This document shows, piece by piece, positions 9,279 to 17,535 of a stretch of DNA of 64,000 nucleotides; position 1 is the first letter of the stretch, and the number at the start of each line of letters is the position of its first letter. The stretch comes from Falsiroseomonas tokyonensis. GTDB taxonomy: Bacteria > Pseudomonadota > Alphaproteobacteria > Acetobacterales > Acetobacteraceae. Below the pieces are notes generated by a model. That model had not been told where the DNA came from. It saw nothing but the letters and a program-made list of their open reading frames with translations, and made no database searches. The translations under genes were made by a program, and so were the position numbers. The DNA is taken from assembly GCF_019024325.1 (NCBI RefSeq), contig NZ_JAFNJS010000006.1, positions 329,208 through 393,207 of the forward strand, given 5' to 3'.

Positions 9279-9935
9279 ATGCTGACCATCTATGGCTGCC
9301 TGCGCTCCCGCGCCTCCCGCAATGTCTGGCTGGCGCATGAGGCGGGGCTGGAATTCCGGCATGTGCCGGTGGTGCAGCATTATCGCGTGGCAAAGCCCGA
9401 TGCGGCGGATGCGCCGATGCACACGCGCTCGCCCGAATTCCTGGCGGTGAACCCGAACGGGCATATCCCCTCGCTCACCGATGGCGAGCTGGTGCTGCAC
9501 GAAAGCCTGGCCATCAACCTCTACCTGGCGCGCACCTATGGCGGCGCGCTCGGCCCCGCCGATGCGGCGGAGGACGGGCTGATGGGCATGTGGGCGCTCT
9601 GGGCCGCGACCGAGGTCGAGCCGCACAGCATCGAGATCCTCTACAACCGCGTCGGCAAGCCGCCGGCGGAACGCGATGCGGCCAAGGCCGATGCGGCGGT
9701 GGCCGCGCTGCGCAACCCCGTCGCGGTGCTGGATGCGGCGCTGGCCGGCACCGGCTTCCTGGTCGGCGGCCGCTTTACCGTGGCCGATATCAATGTGGCG
9801 GAGGTGATGCGCTACGCCCTGCCGGCGCCCGAGCTCTTCGCGCAGGCGCCGCATGTCCAGGCCTGGATCAAGGCCTGCCACGCCCGCCCCGCCTATCAGC
9901 GGATGATGGCGGCGCGGGAGAAGGAACCGGCCTGA
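9279..9935 (+). CDS. Glutathione S-transferase family protein
   Basis: A 218-residue protein. The thioredoxin-like N-terminal domain (MLTIYGCLRSRASRNVWLAH, residues 1-85) includes the cis-proline/ES segment VNPNGHIPSLTDG...VLHESLAINLYLA that binds glutathione. The all-helical C-terminal domain carries FLVGGRFTVADINVAEV, the conserved N-capping motif region. The SRASR stretch near the N terminus suggests a serine- or cysteine-less catalytic site of a bacterial GST class. It lies 4 bases after the M24 gene, so it is probably the last gene of that operon; a strong hairpin follows at 9954. The substrate is unknown. Confidence 0.88.
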   Translation: MLTIYGCLRSRASRNVWLAHEAGLEFRHVPVVQHYRVAKPDAADAPMHTRSPEFLAVNPNGHIPSLTDGELVLHESLAINLYLARTYGGALGPADAAEDGLMGMWALWAATEVEPHSIEILYNRVGKPPAERDAAKADAAVAALRNPVAVLDAALAGTGFLVGGRFTVADINVAEVMRYALPAPELFAQAPHVQAWIKACHARPAYQRMMAAREKEPA

Positions 9936-9953
9936 GCACAGCCTGGTGGCGGG

Positions 9954-9980
9954 GCGTGGCAACCTCTGCGGTTGCCACGC
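9954..9980 (+). terminator. Hairpin after the GST gene
   Basis: An 11-bp perfect inverted repeat, GCGTGGCAACC and GGTTGCCACGC, around a 5-base loop, 18 bases after the GST stop. There is no T-run, so it may act as an mRNA 3' end rather than a classic intrinsic terminator. Confidence 0.55.
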
Positions 9981-10064
9981 GTCGGCCCAGTCATGCGGGA
10001 AGCGGTCCCGTGGCCACCAGGGATACAGAGATGCACCGCACCGTCACCGGGATACGGGCGCGGC

Positions 10065-11011
10065 ATGGCTGAGTCCGCCCCGCCCGCGCCCGCACCCTCC
10101 GGCCTCGTCCTGCCGGTCTTCCTCTCCTCGGCCGGCGTGCTGCTCGCGCTGGTGCTCTTCGCCGGCCTGTTCCTGCAGCCGGCGGCCGCTGCCTTCACCG
10201 CGGCGCAGGCCTGGGTCATCGAGAGCTTCGGCGGGTTCTACATGCTGGCCGTCGCCATCTTCGTGATCGCCTGCGTGGTGCTCGCCTTCGGCCGCCATGG
10301 CGCGGTTCGCCTGGGCCGGGACGAGGAGACGCCGGAATTCGGCAACGGGTCCTGGTTCGCCACGCTGTTCAGCGTCGGCATGGGCATCGGCCTGATGTTC
10401 TTCGGCGTGGCCGAGCCGGTGATGCACTATGCCGCACCTCGCCCGACACCAATGGCGACCCGCAGCGCTTCGGCGCGGCGCGGGAGGCGATGGTCTCCAA
10501 CTTCTTCCACTGGGGCCTGCATGCCTGGGCGGTCTATGCGATGGTCGGGCTGGTGCTGGCCCATTTCGGTTTCCGGCGCGGCCTGCCGCTGACCTTGCGC
10601 TCCGCGTTGTATCCCCTGCTCGGTGAGCGCTTCCGCGGCTGGGCCGGGCATGCGGTGGATCTTCGCGGTGATCGGCACCATGCTCGGTGTGGCCACCTCG
10701 CTCGGCTATGGCGCGGCGGAGGCCAATGCGGGCCTCGCGCACCTCACCGGCCTGCCGGCCGGGCCCTGGGTGCAGGTGGCGCTGATCGCGGGCATCATCG
10801 GCATCGCGCTGGGTTCGGTCGTGATGGGGTTGGATGCGGGCATCCGGCGGCTGTCCATCCTGAACCTCGGCCTGGCGCTGGGGCTGATGGTCTTCGTGCT
10901 GCTGACGGGGCCGACGCTGTTCCTGCTGCAGGCCTATGTGCAGAACACTGGCGCCTACCTGGCCGATATCGTCGGCCGCGCCTTCCGGCTGCATGCCTAC
11001 GAACCCTCCGC
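10065..11011 (+). pseudogene. BCCT-family (betaine/choline/carnitine-type) transporter, broken
   Basis: The reading starts at ATG 10065 as a normal BCCT protein: a first membrane segment, then [20 protein letters not shown] and [12 protein letters not shown]. Near 10437-10445 the frame shifts by one base (the expected [13 protein letters not shown] is readable only across two frames). It continues as [20 protein letters not shown] and then as far as GWAGHAVD. At about 10660 two bases appear to be missing where a conserved IFAVIGT should follow, and the third frame carries on with [20 protein letters not shown]. Homology stops at about 11006 (LHAYEP), roughly midway through a typical BCCT protein. 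At least two frameshifts and a lost C-terminal half make a functional product very unlikely. Confidence 0.85.
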
Positions 11012-11419
11012 CGGGTCCTGGCCGGGTTGCTGCTGGCGGCGATCTGCGTCGGGCTGGCGCTGGGGCTTTCCGCGCCGCAGGGTTTTGGGCTGCTGGCGCT
11101 GGCCGCCTGCTTTGGCGGGCTGGCCCTGCCCTGCTATTCCATCGCCGCCGCGCATGCCCATGACCATGCGGATCCGGCGGATTACGTGGGCTCCGTCATC
11201 GGCCCGCCCGGGGCCGCGCTGCTGATGCGGTCCTTCCCAGGCGGCGGGCTGTTCCTGTTCATCGCGCTGACCCAGGCGCTGCTGCTGGGCTTCGTGCTGT
11301 GGCGCCTGCGCCAGCGCGCCGCCCCTGAGTTGCGCGAGACCTTCGACATGGCCGCGACCTCTCCCGCCATGGTCGGCGCCGTCATCGCGCCGGGGGCGGA
11401 GGGCGAGGACCGCGGCTGA
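11012..11419 (+). pseudogene. C-terminal remnant of an MFS transporter (YcaD-like)
   Basis: From about 11012 the frame ending at 11419 encodes roughly 135 residues that do not fit a BCCT protein but look like the last third of a small MFS transporter: [19 protein letters not shown], then a [20 protein letters not shown] segment, a GPPGAALLM helix and a final TM followed by a polar tail. In YcaD-like MFS proteins the corresponding segment (LPxYS-AxAHxxDH) lies in the C-terminal half. It has no start of its own and directly abuts the truncated BCCT sequence, so the pair reads as a deletion that fused two transporter genes. The stop at 11419 directly abuts the stop of the next, minus-strand gene. 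Confidence 0.7.
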
Positions 11420-12406
11420 TCAGCCGAGCTGCGCGCCGGAGGCTCGCACCGCATCGCCCCACCGCCGGCGCTCGCCGGCGATGAAGGCGGCAAAGTCGTC
11501 CGGGGTCATGGCCGGGGCGGGTTCCGCCCCGCGGGCCCGCAGCGCGGCTACCACGGCCTCCTCGCGCAGCCCGGCGGTGAAGGCGGCGTTCAGCCGCTCG
11601 ATCACCGGCATGGGCGTGCCGGCCGGCGCGAAGATGCCGTCCCAGGCGCTGACCTCGAAGCCTGGCAGGACGGAGGACGCGGTGGGCAGGTTGGGATGCG
11701 TCGCCAGCGGCGTGGCGGAGGTGACGGCGAGCGTCCGCACCGCGTCATTCTGCATGGCGGCGAAGGCGGCCGGGATCAGCTCGATCGCCATGTCGATGCG
11801 CCCGGCGGCCAGATCCGTCATCGCCGCGGCATTGCCGCGATAGGGCACATGCTGGATGTCCACGCCGGCGGCGATGCGGAACATCTCCGCTGCGATATGC
11901 CCGGTTGTGCCATTGCCGGCGGAGCCATAGCTGGCCTGGCCCGGACGGGCGCGCAGCCAAGCGATGAGTTGGGGCAGCGTCTCCACCCGCAGGTCGCGCT
12001 TGACCAGCACCACCAGCACGATGCGCGACAGCGGCGCGACCGGGATGAAGTCCTCATGCGGGCGGAAGCTCAGGCGCGGGTACAGCGCCTCATTGATCGC
12101 ATGGGTGCCGTTGGTGCCGTAGAACAGGGTGTAGCCGTCCGGCGCCGCGCGGGCGGCGAGCTCCGCGCCCACATTGCCGCCGGCGCCGGGGCGGTTGTCC
12201 ACCACGATGGTCTGACCGAGCCGCGCCTGGGCCGGGCCGATGGCCAGTCGCGCCAGCGTATCCCCGCCGCCGCCGGCCAGGAAGGGCACGATCAGCCGGA
12301 CCGGCCGGTCCGGATAGGTTTGGGCCCGGGCGGCACCCGCCGCCAGCACCGCCCCTGTCGCCAGCACGCCGCGCCGCGTCACGCGGGGGCCTGTTCCATC
12401 GTGCAT
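11420..12406 (-). CDS. Bug/TctC-family periplasmic receptor (2), paired with NicX-like enzyme
   Basis: A 328-residue protein with a twin-arginine-like signal sequence (RVTRRGVLATGAVLAAGAAR). The mature part begins QTYPDRPVRLIVPF and contains VDNRPGAGGNVGAELAARAA, GSAGNGTTGHIAAEMFRIA and HVPYRGNAAAMTDLAAG. The ATG at 12406 is preceded by a good AGGGGAGGA ribosome site about 5 bases upstream. It follows the NicX/M29-like gene by 31 bases on the same strand, so the receptor probably captures the substrate, or a precursor, of that enzyme. Confidence 0.9.
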   Translation of the reverse strand: MHDGTGPRVTRRGVLATGAVLAAGAARAQTYPDRPVRLIVPFLAGGGGDTLARLAIGPAQARLGQTIVVDNRPGAGGNVGAELAARAAPDGYTLFYGTNGTHAINEALYPRLSFRPHEDFIPVAPLSRIVLVVLVKRDLRVETLPQLIAWLRARPGQASYGSAGNGTTGHIAAEMFRIAAGVDIQHVPYRGNAAAMTDLAAGRIDMAIELIPAAFAAMQNDAVRTLAVTSATPLATHPNLPTASSVLPGFEVSAWDGIFAPAGTPMPVIERLNAAFTAGLREEAVVAALRARGAEPAPAMTPDDFAAFIAGERRRWGDAVRASGAQLG

Positions 12407-12437
12407 CGATTCCTCCCCTTCTTGATTGGGCCTGGCT

Positions 12438-13625
12438 TCAGACTGGCCAGGCTTCCAGCAGGTCCACCGGGTCGCCATAGGTCTCGGCCAGGGCGCGGAC
12501 CTTGGGATCGCGCAGGGACAGCAGATAGCCGTCCTCCACCAGCGGCTTGTTCCCCGCCGTGACCGTGGCGTCGTAGAGTACCAGGTCCATGTGGATATGC
12601 GGCTCCTCCCAATTCGGCATGACCCGGCGGAGGTAGTCGGACGGTTTCGGCGCATTGATGCCGACATGCAGGCTGCCGGGCGAATTGGGGCCGGCCGGGT
12701 AGATGTCGAAGCGCGGGGCCTTCGGGTTGTGGCCGCAGCCCAACTCCTCCAGCGTGCCGCCGATCAGGTAGTCGCGCAGCACCTCGGCGGCAAAGCCCTC
12801 GCCGTGGACGGCGTGCACCAGGTCGTCCTGGAACTCGACGCCGACCGGGCTTTCGAAGGGCTTGTCGAAGCCGACCGCCCAGTTCGCCCAGACGGTGCCG
12901 TTGATGCCGACCTTGTCCTCTGGCTTCAGGCCGACCATCGAGTATTCGAACAGGTTCGGGCCATGCGTCGGCAGGTAGTGCACGTAGCAGCCCGGCTCAT
13001 CCGCCACGTTGTGGCCGCGCCAGCGGTTGTGCTTCCGCAGGTGCTGCAGCATGGCGTCGGTGTAGGGGATGCGCAGGTCCGTGCCGCGCGGGTCGGACAG
13101 GCGCAGGGTGAAATCGCCCTGTTCGGGGAACAGGCGGCCAGTGGCGCGGATGATCTCGCCCAGCAGGTCCAGCGGGAACTGCGCCTGCGGCGTGTGCAGC
13201 AGGTCCAGGTCGCGGAAGAAGGTGATCTTCACCCAGCGCTGGCCCTGGTTGCGACGCAGCCCGATGCAATAGGGATCGAGCACCGAGGCGAACCAGGTGG
13301 AGACGACGAAGGTGGCGCGGGAGAGCATGGCCTTCGCCTCCTCCGGCACCGTCACGTAGCGGGTGCTTTCACCCATGTAGCTGGCGAAGGTGGCGCCGCG
13401 GCCGCGCGCCAGGCCCTGCACGGCCTGGATCACGCGCGGGTCCAGCAGCGGGTCGGTCAGCATCACCACATGGTCGCCGGGGCGGATCGCCATGACGCGG
13501 CAGAAATTGTCGACGCCGCGCAGATAGGCGCCGAGGTCCGCCGGCGGATGCTTCACGGGATGCGGCAGTCCGCGGCGCGTGGGCGCGGCCAGGATGTCTT
13601 CGATGCGCGTCGGGAAGCGCGACAT
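12438..13625 (-). CDS. M29/NicX-like metalloenzyme (possible ring-cleaving dioxygenase or aminopeptidase)
   Basis: A 395-residue protein related to the M29 leucyl aminopeptidase fold, which also includes 2,5-dihydroxypyridine 5,6-dioxygenase (NicX). Candidate metal ligands lie in ELGCGHNPKAPRFD, PGSLHVGIN and EEPHIHMDLVLYD; the last gives an HxD motif like that of NicX-type iron sites. Central segments such as GLKPEDKVGINGTVWANWAV are characteristic of this subgroup but not assigned. The start at 13625 follows a GGAGGAA ribosome site. It leads a two-gene operon with Bug receptor 2. Whether it cleaves an aromatic or N-heterocyclic ring or a peptide cannot be decided here; the partnership with a solute receptor favours a catabolic enzyme. 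Confidence 0.6.
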   Translation of the reverse strand: MSRFPTRIEDILAAPTRRGLPHPVKHPPADLGAYLRGVDNFCRVMAIRPGDHVVMLTDPLLDPRVIQAVQGLARGRGATFASYMGESTRYVTVPEEAKAMLSRATFVVSTWFASVLDPYCIGLRRNQGQRWVKITFFRDLDLLHTPQAQFPLDLLGEIIRATGRLFPEQGDFTLRLSDPRGTDLRIPYTDAMLQHLRKHNRWRGHNVADEPGCYVHYLPTHGPNLFEYSMVGLKPEDKVGINGTVWANWAVGFDKPFESPVGVEFQDDLVHAVHGEGFAAEVLRDYLIGGTLEELGCGHNPKAPRFDIYPAGPNSPGSLHVGINAPKPSDYLRRVMPNWEEPHIHMDLVLYDATVTAGNKPLVEDGYLLSLRDPKVRALAETYGDPVDLLEAWPV

Positions 13626-13772
13626 GGGTGGTTCCTCCGCCGGGCCTTCAAGACCCTTACATCCCTAAGTATTGGGGCGGTGCGGCGGCGCCGTCCAGCC
13701 CCCCTCCGGCTGGGGCCGGGGACATGGCGCGGCGGGCGCAACCGGCCGCCACCTAGCCGGTGCCGCGCCCTG

Positions 13773-15929
13773 TCACGGATCTCCCATCATCGTGGCGAGC
13801 GCATCGGCCAGGGCCTGCCGGGCATAGGGCTTGCGCAGCACCATGGTGGAATCGGAGTCGCGACCTTCCAGCGCCGAGGCGCTTCCGTATCCCGTGACGA
13901 AGATGTAGGGCACGTCGCGCGTCTGCAGCAGATCCGCGACCGGAAAGGACCGCTCGCGCCCGCCAAGGTTCACGTCGAGAACCGCGGCGCGCAGATCCCG
14001 TTCGGTGGCGGCGAGCCGCAGGGCCTCGCCGAGGTCCCGTGCCGGCCCGACCACCTCGTAGCCCAGCTCCCGCAGCGTCGCCTCCACTTCGAGCGACAGC
14101 AACGTCTCGTCCTCCACCACCAGCACGCGCGGCGGCGACAGGCGAGCCGGCCCGGCCCCGGCTGGTTCCTGCCTTCGCAGCGCCACCGGCGTATCCTTCG
14201 CCGCAAGCCCGTGGGCGCCTTCCAGCGCCGGGGCGCCGCCGGGACGGAGCGATGCCAAGCCGGCGGGCAGGGTCAGGGCGAAGCGCAGGCCGGATTCCCG
14301 CCAGTCGAAGGCGGTCTCGCCGCGCAGCTGCCGCTCGGCGAGCTGCGCGATGAGCCGGGTGCCGAAGCGACGCTTTGCAGGCGGTCCGGCCACCTTCGGC
14401 CCGCCCTCCTCCGCCCATGCCAGGCGCAGCCTGCCATCCTCCGCAGCCAGCTCCCAGCTCAGGCCGACCCGGCCCTCGGGCGTGGAAAGCGCCCCGTGCT
14501 TCGCGGCGTTGGTGGCCAGTTCGTGCAGCACCATCGCCATCGGCTGGACCGTCTCCGCCGTCAGATAGGCGGGGTCGCCGGCAAGGCGGACGCGGCCGGC
14601 ATAGGGTGCCAGCTCATCCTCCGCCACCATGCGCAGCGCGGCGCCGCCCCAGGCCTCCTTCGCCAGCAGGGAATGCGCCCGTGCCATGGCCGCGACACGA
14701 CCCTCGACGGATTCGGCGTATTGCTCGGGCGGCACGTCGCTCGGCGTGAGCCGGACCACGGAGAGCGCGACGGCCAGCGCGTTCTTGGCGCGGTGGTCAA
14801 CCTCGCGGACCAGCAGCATCTGCCGCTCATCCGCGCTCCGCTTGGCGATGGCACGCGCCCGCAGCGCCGCATTGGCGGCGGCGATGCCGAGGCGCAGCTC
14901 CTCGAACTCGGCGACGTGCGAGGGCTCGGCCATCGGCTGTGCCAGCGCCTCCCCGGCATCGCTTGCGAAGGCCCGGGCATCGCCGACCAGCCCCGTCACG
15001 GGGCGGAGCAGGCGACGGGACAGCCAGATGGCGAATGCGGCGCCGAGACCGACGATCAGACCCCCGCCCAGTGCCATCATCTGCAGCGGCCCACGCCAGG
15101 CGGCGGTGTAGGCGTCCCGGGACTCGGCGGTCCCGATGACCCAGCCCGGAGCGGAGCCGATCCGCGCGAAACCGACGACCACCTCCTGCCCCTCCAACGC
15201 CACGCCGTGGAGAAAGCCGGAAGACCGGCCGGCGATGCCGTCAAGGAACCACGCCGGCGCCGGCAGGCCCACATAGCGCTCCGGCTCGCGCGATCGCGCC
15301 ACCACCTTCCCGCTACCATCGACGATGACGTCGAAGGCCTTGCCCGGGGATGTCTGCGTCTCCAACAGGCTGTCGAGCCTCGTCAGCGGCAGCCGGGCCG
15401 CGAGCACGAAGCGGATCGCACCGTCACGCTCCACCGGGACCGCCACGCCGACCACCGGCCTGCGCGCGACGGCGCCGATCACGAGGTTGGTCACCAGCGG
15501 CCGGCCGGTTTCGGTCACCGCGCGGAAATCGGCTGCCGAGACGCCCGCCGGCCGCGTCCCCTCGGGCAGCGCGGTGTTGATGATCTGCCGCAGGCTTACG
15601 GGGTCCAGCAGGATGATCGAGGTGCCGAGCCCGCCACCTGCGCGCCGCACCTCCCGCTCGAACATGGCAAGCTCAACATCGGGACCATCGAGCGCCGCGG
15701 AGGCGGCCAGCGCCGTGAGCGATGCCAGGTAGGTTCCGATCTCCCGGTCCGTCGCAAGGGCGAGCGCGCGCGCAGTATCCAGCAGCCGCGCCTCGAACGC
15801 CGCGCGATAGGCGCCCACGGCGCTCCACGCCGCCATGGCGCCGAGGCCGAGCGCTGGAATGAGCAGCGTCAGTCCGAGACCGAGAAGCACGGTCTGCAGG
15901 CGAAACTGCCGATGAGGCGACCGCTGCAT
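13773..15929 (-). CDS. Hybrid sensor histidine kinase of the HWE family with C-terminal receiver
   Basis: A 718-residue protein. A transmembrane segment at residues 14-37 and another at 284-303 flank a periplasmic dCache-like sensor. A HAMP-like stretch (residues 305-360) follows. The dimerisation/phosphorylation box is LVREVDHRAKNALAV with H379; the ATPase part has an N box (LHELATNAAKHGALS) and the diagnostic W-x-E (LAWAEEGGP) of HWE kinases. A receiver domain (RVLVVEDETLLSLEV onward) has its phosphoacceptor D652 in AVLDVNLGG and the conserved K700. There is no response-regulator output gene next to it. HWE kinases often feed into general stress response or chemotaxis-like circuits; the signal here is unknown. 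It appears to be monocistronic. Confidence 0.88.
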   Translation of the reverse strand: MQRSPHRQFRLQTVLLGLGLTLLIPALGLGAMAAWSAVGAYRAAFEARLLDTARALALATDREIGTYLASLTALAASAALDGPDVELAMFEREVRRAGGGLGTSIILLDPVSLRQIINTALPEGTRPAGVSAADFRAVTETGRPLVTNLVIGAVARRPVVGVAVPVERDGAIRFVLAARLPLTRLDSLLETQTSPGKAFDVIVDGSGKVVARSREPERYVGLPAPAWFLDGIAGRSSGFLHGVALEGQEVVVGFARIGSAPGWVIGTAESRDAYTAAWRGPLQMMALGGGLIVGLGAAFAIWLSRRLLRPVTGLVGDARAFASDAGEALAQPMAEPSHVAEFEELRLGIAAANAALRARAIAKRSADERQMLLVREVDHRAKNALAVALSVVRLTPSDVPPEQYAESVEGRVAAMARAHSLLAKEAWGGAALRMVAEDELAPYAGRVRLAGDPAYLTAETVQPMAMVLHELATNAAKHGALSTPEGRVGLSWELAAEDGRLRLAWAEEGGPKVAGPPAKRRFGTRLIAQLAERQLRGETAFDWRESGLRFALTLPAGLASLRPGGAPALEGAHGLAAKDTPVALRRQEPAGAGPARLSPPRVLVVEDETLLSLEVEATLRELGYEVVGPARDLGEALRLAATERDLRAAVLDVNLGGRERSFPVADLLQTRDVPYIFVTGYGSASALEGRDSDSTMVLRKPYARQALADALATMMGDP

Positions 15930-16112
15930 CAGATACGACGCGTCCCCGGTGGAAGGGCATGGGCGCCGTTAGCAGGCATCCGCGCCGCGGGAAGCATTAC
16001 CTCTGCAGTCGGAGTGGACGACAGGTCAATACCGCGGGGCGGTCGTTTCGCCTGCGCCCCGCCATCAAGCGCCGGAAGCTGCCCGCGCCCGCCTGCCCGC
16101 CCATACGCGGGC

Positions 16113-16131
16113 GCCCCGGAATGGCCGGGGC
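16113..16131 (-). terminator. Terminator-like hairpin after the liv/GAF operon
   Basis: A 7-bp GC-only stem (GCCCCGG / CCGGGGC) with a 5-base loop, 10 bases downstream of the GAF gene stop on the minus strand. No T-run is visible. It is the only structure I see in the 212 bases between this operon and the histidine kinase gene. Confidence 0.45.
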
Positions 16132-16141
16132 GGAGGTAGTC

Positions 16142-16636
16142 CTATCCCTCCGAGATCACCTTCAGCACGCCGGGCACGGCCAGGGCGGCGAATTGCTGGG
16201 CGGTGGCGATGTCGCCTTCATTGTACCAGCCGGCCTCGTGCAGCAGGTTGATGGTGGCGATGCTCTGGCCATCCCAGCGCACCGGCACGTTCAGCACGCT
16301 TTCGCAGCCCAGGCTGCGGATCAGCTCGTGGTCGTAGAAGACATCCGAGATATCGGCGTAGTTGTATCCGATATAGGGCACGCCCTCGCCCAGCACCTTC
16401 TGGAACCAATGCGTCGGGTTGATCGGCTTGCGGCCGCCCACCGGGTATTCCTTCGGCATGTTGGAGTAGTAGCGCTGGCTCTCATTGGCGCCCGGATGGA
16501 TCACCAGGATGGTGAACAGCTTGTGGCCTATGGCCTGGCCCATGGCGGCGTCGAGCGCCGCGAAAAGCGCACCCGGCTGGCCGGGCTGCCGCATGGCGTG
16601 GACGACGGGGGAAAAATCGGGAACGGGGCGGGTCAT
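16142..16636 (-). CDS. GAF-domain protein encoded at the end of the liv operon
   Basis: A 164-residue soluble protein that is essentially one GAF domain. It shows a first helix (AALDAAMGQAIGHKLFTILV), a central CESVLNVPV strand and the typical WDGQSIATINLLHEAG-YNE turn. GAF domains bind small ligands or nucleotides and often act as sensors. The ATG at 16636 overlaps the stop of LivM (ATGA), so it is translated with the transporter. It may report on the imported compound or be a free-standing modulator. No output domain is present and the ligand is unknown. Confidence 0.8.
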   Translation of the reverse strand: MTRPVPDFSPVVHAMRQPGQPGALFAALDAAMGQAIGHKLFTILVIHPGANESQRYYSNMPKEYPVGGRKPINPTHWFQKVLGEGVPYIGYNYADISDVFYDHELIRSLGCESVLNVPVRWDGQSIATINLLHEAGWYNEGDIATAQQFAALAVPGVLKVISEG

Positions 16637-17535
16637 GGGGTCGCCTTGGTACGGGTTTTCTCGGGGATCAGGCCCTGCGGCCGGAAGCGCAGCAGCAGGA
16701 TGAGGCTCAGCGCGATCGCGCCCTCGCGCAGCGCCGCCTTCTGCACCGGGCTGACACCGGGGATGATGGCGGAGAGGAAGCGCGTGGATTCCAGCAGCGC
16801 GATGACGAAGAGCGCGCCGATGATCGCGCCGCGCATGGCGCCGACGCCGCCGGCGGTCAGCGCCAGAACGATGTAGATGGTCAGCAGCGGGGCGAAGCCG
16901 TCCGGCGCGATATAGGCGTTGTAATGGGCATAGAGCGCCCCTGCCCCGCCCAGCACGGCGGCGCCGATGGTGAAGGCGCGCACCTTGAACCACAGCACCG
17001 GCTTGCCGGCGACGGCGGCGACATCCTCATCCTCCCGGATCGCGCGCAGCACGCGGCCGAAGGGGGAATGCGACAGGCGCGCCAGCAGCACGAAGACCAC
17101 GGCCACCGCGGTCCAGACGATTCCGAGATAGATCAGGTTGAATTCGGGCGGCGAGACATCGCCGCGCCACGGCCCGGGGATGCCCGAGATACCGTCCGTG
17201 CCATTGGTCAGCCAGATCTCGTTCGAGGCGGTCAGGCGGATGACCTCCGCAAAGCCCAGCGTGACGATGGCCAGGTAGTCGCCGCGCAGCCGCGCCACGA
17301 TCAGCGCCATGATGGCGCCGGCGGCGGCCGCCACCACCGCGCCGGCCGCCCAGCCCAGCGGCATCGGCCAGAACAGCTTCGTGGTCAGCAGCGCGGAGGC
17401 ATAGGCGCCGAGGGCGAAGAAGCCGACCAGGCCGAGATTGACCATGCCGGTCAGGCCCCAGATCACGTTCAGCCCCAGCGCCATCAGCGCGTAGAAGCCG
17501 GCGAAGACCAGCATGGCGATCAGATAGGCGTCCAT
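16633..17535 (-). CDS. Branched-chain amino acid-type ABC permease, LivM family
   Basis: A 300-residue polytopic membrane protein with about 8-10 hydrophobic segments. The family signature NVIWGLTGMVNLGLVGFFAL is near the N terminus; the EAA-like cytoplasmic loop that contacts the ATPases is SHSPFGRVLRAIREDEDVAA. The start codon shares one base with the LivH stop (TGATG). It forms the membrane channel of the importer with LivH. The substrate class (branched-chain amino acids, amides, urea or aromatic acids) is not decided by sequence. Confidence 0.92.
   Translation of the reverse strand: MDAYLIAMLVFAGFYALMALGLNVIWGLTGMVNLGLVGFFALGAYASALLTTKLFWPMPLGWAAGAVVAAAAGAIMALIVARLRGDYLAIVTLGFAEVIRLTASNEIWLTNGTDGISGIPGPWRGDVSPPEFNLIYLGIVWTAVAVVFVLLARLSHSPFGRVLRAIREDEDVAAVAGKPVLWFKVRAFTIGAAVLGGAGALYAHYNAYIAPDGFAPLLTIYIVLALTAGGVGAMRGAIIGALFVIALLESTRFLSAIIPGVSPVQKAALREGAIALSLILLLRFRPQGLIPEKTRTKATP

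Noticed and set aside
10065..11419. Programmed frameshifting in a real transporter
   Set aside because: There are two separate shifts without slippery sequences, and the C-terminal half belongs to another family.
12426..16139. A 1237-codon plus-strand open frame opposite the NicX-like and histidine kinase genes
   Set aside because: Its sequence is rich in R/G/Q/H with no domain match, while the minus-strand genes are clear. It is an artefact of GC-rich antisense frames.
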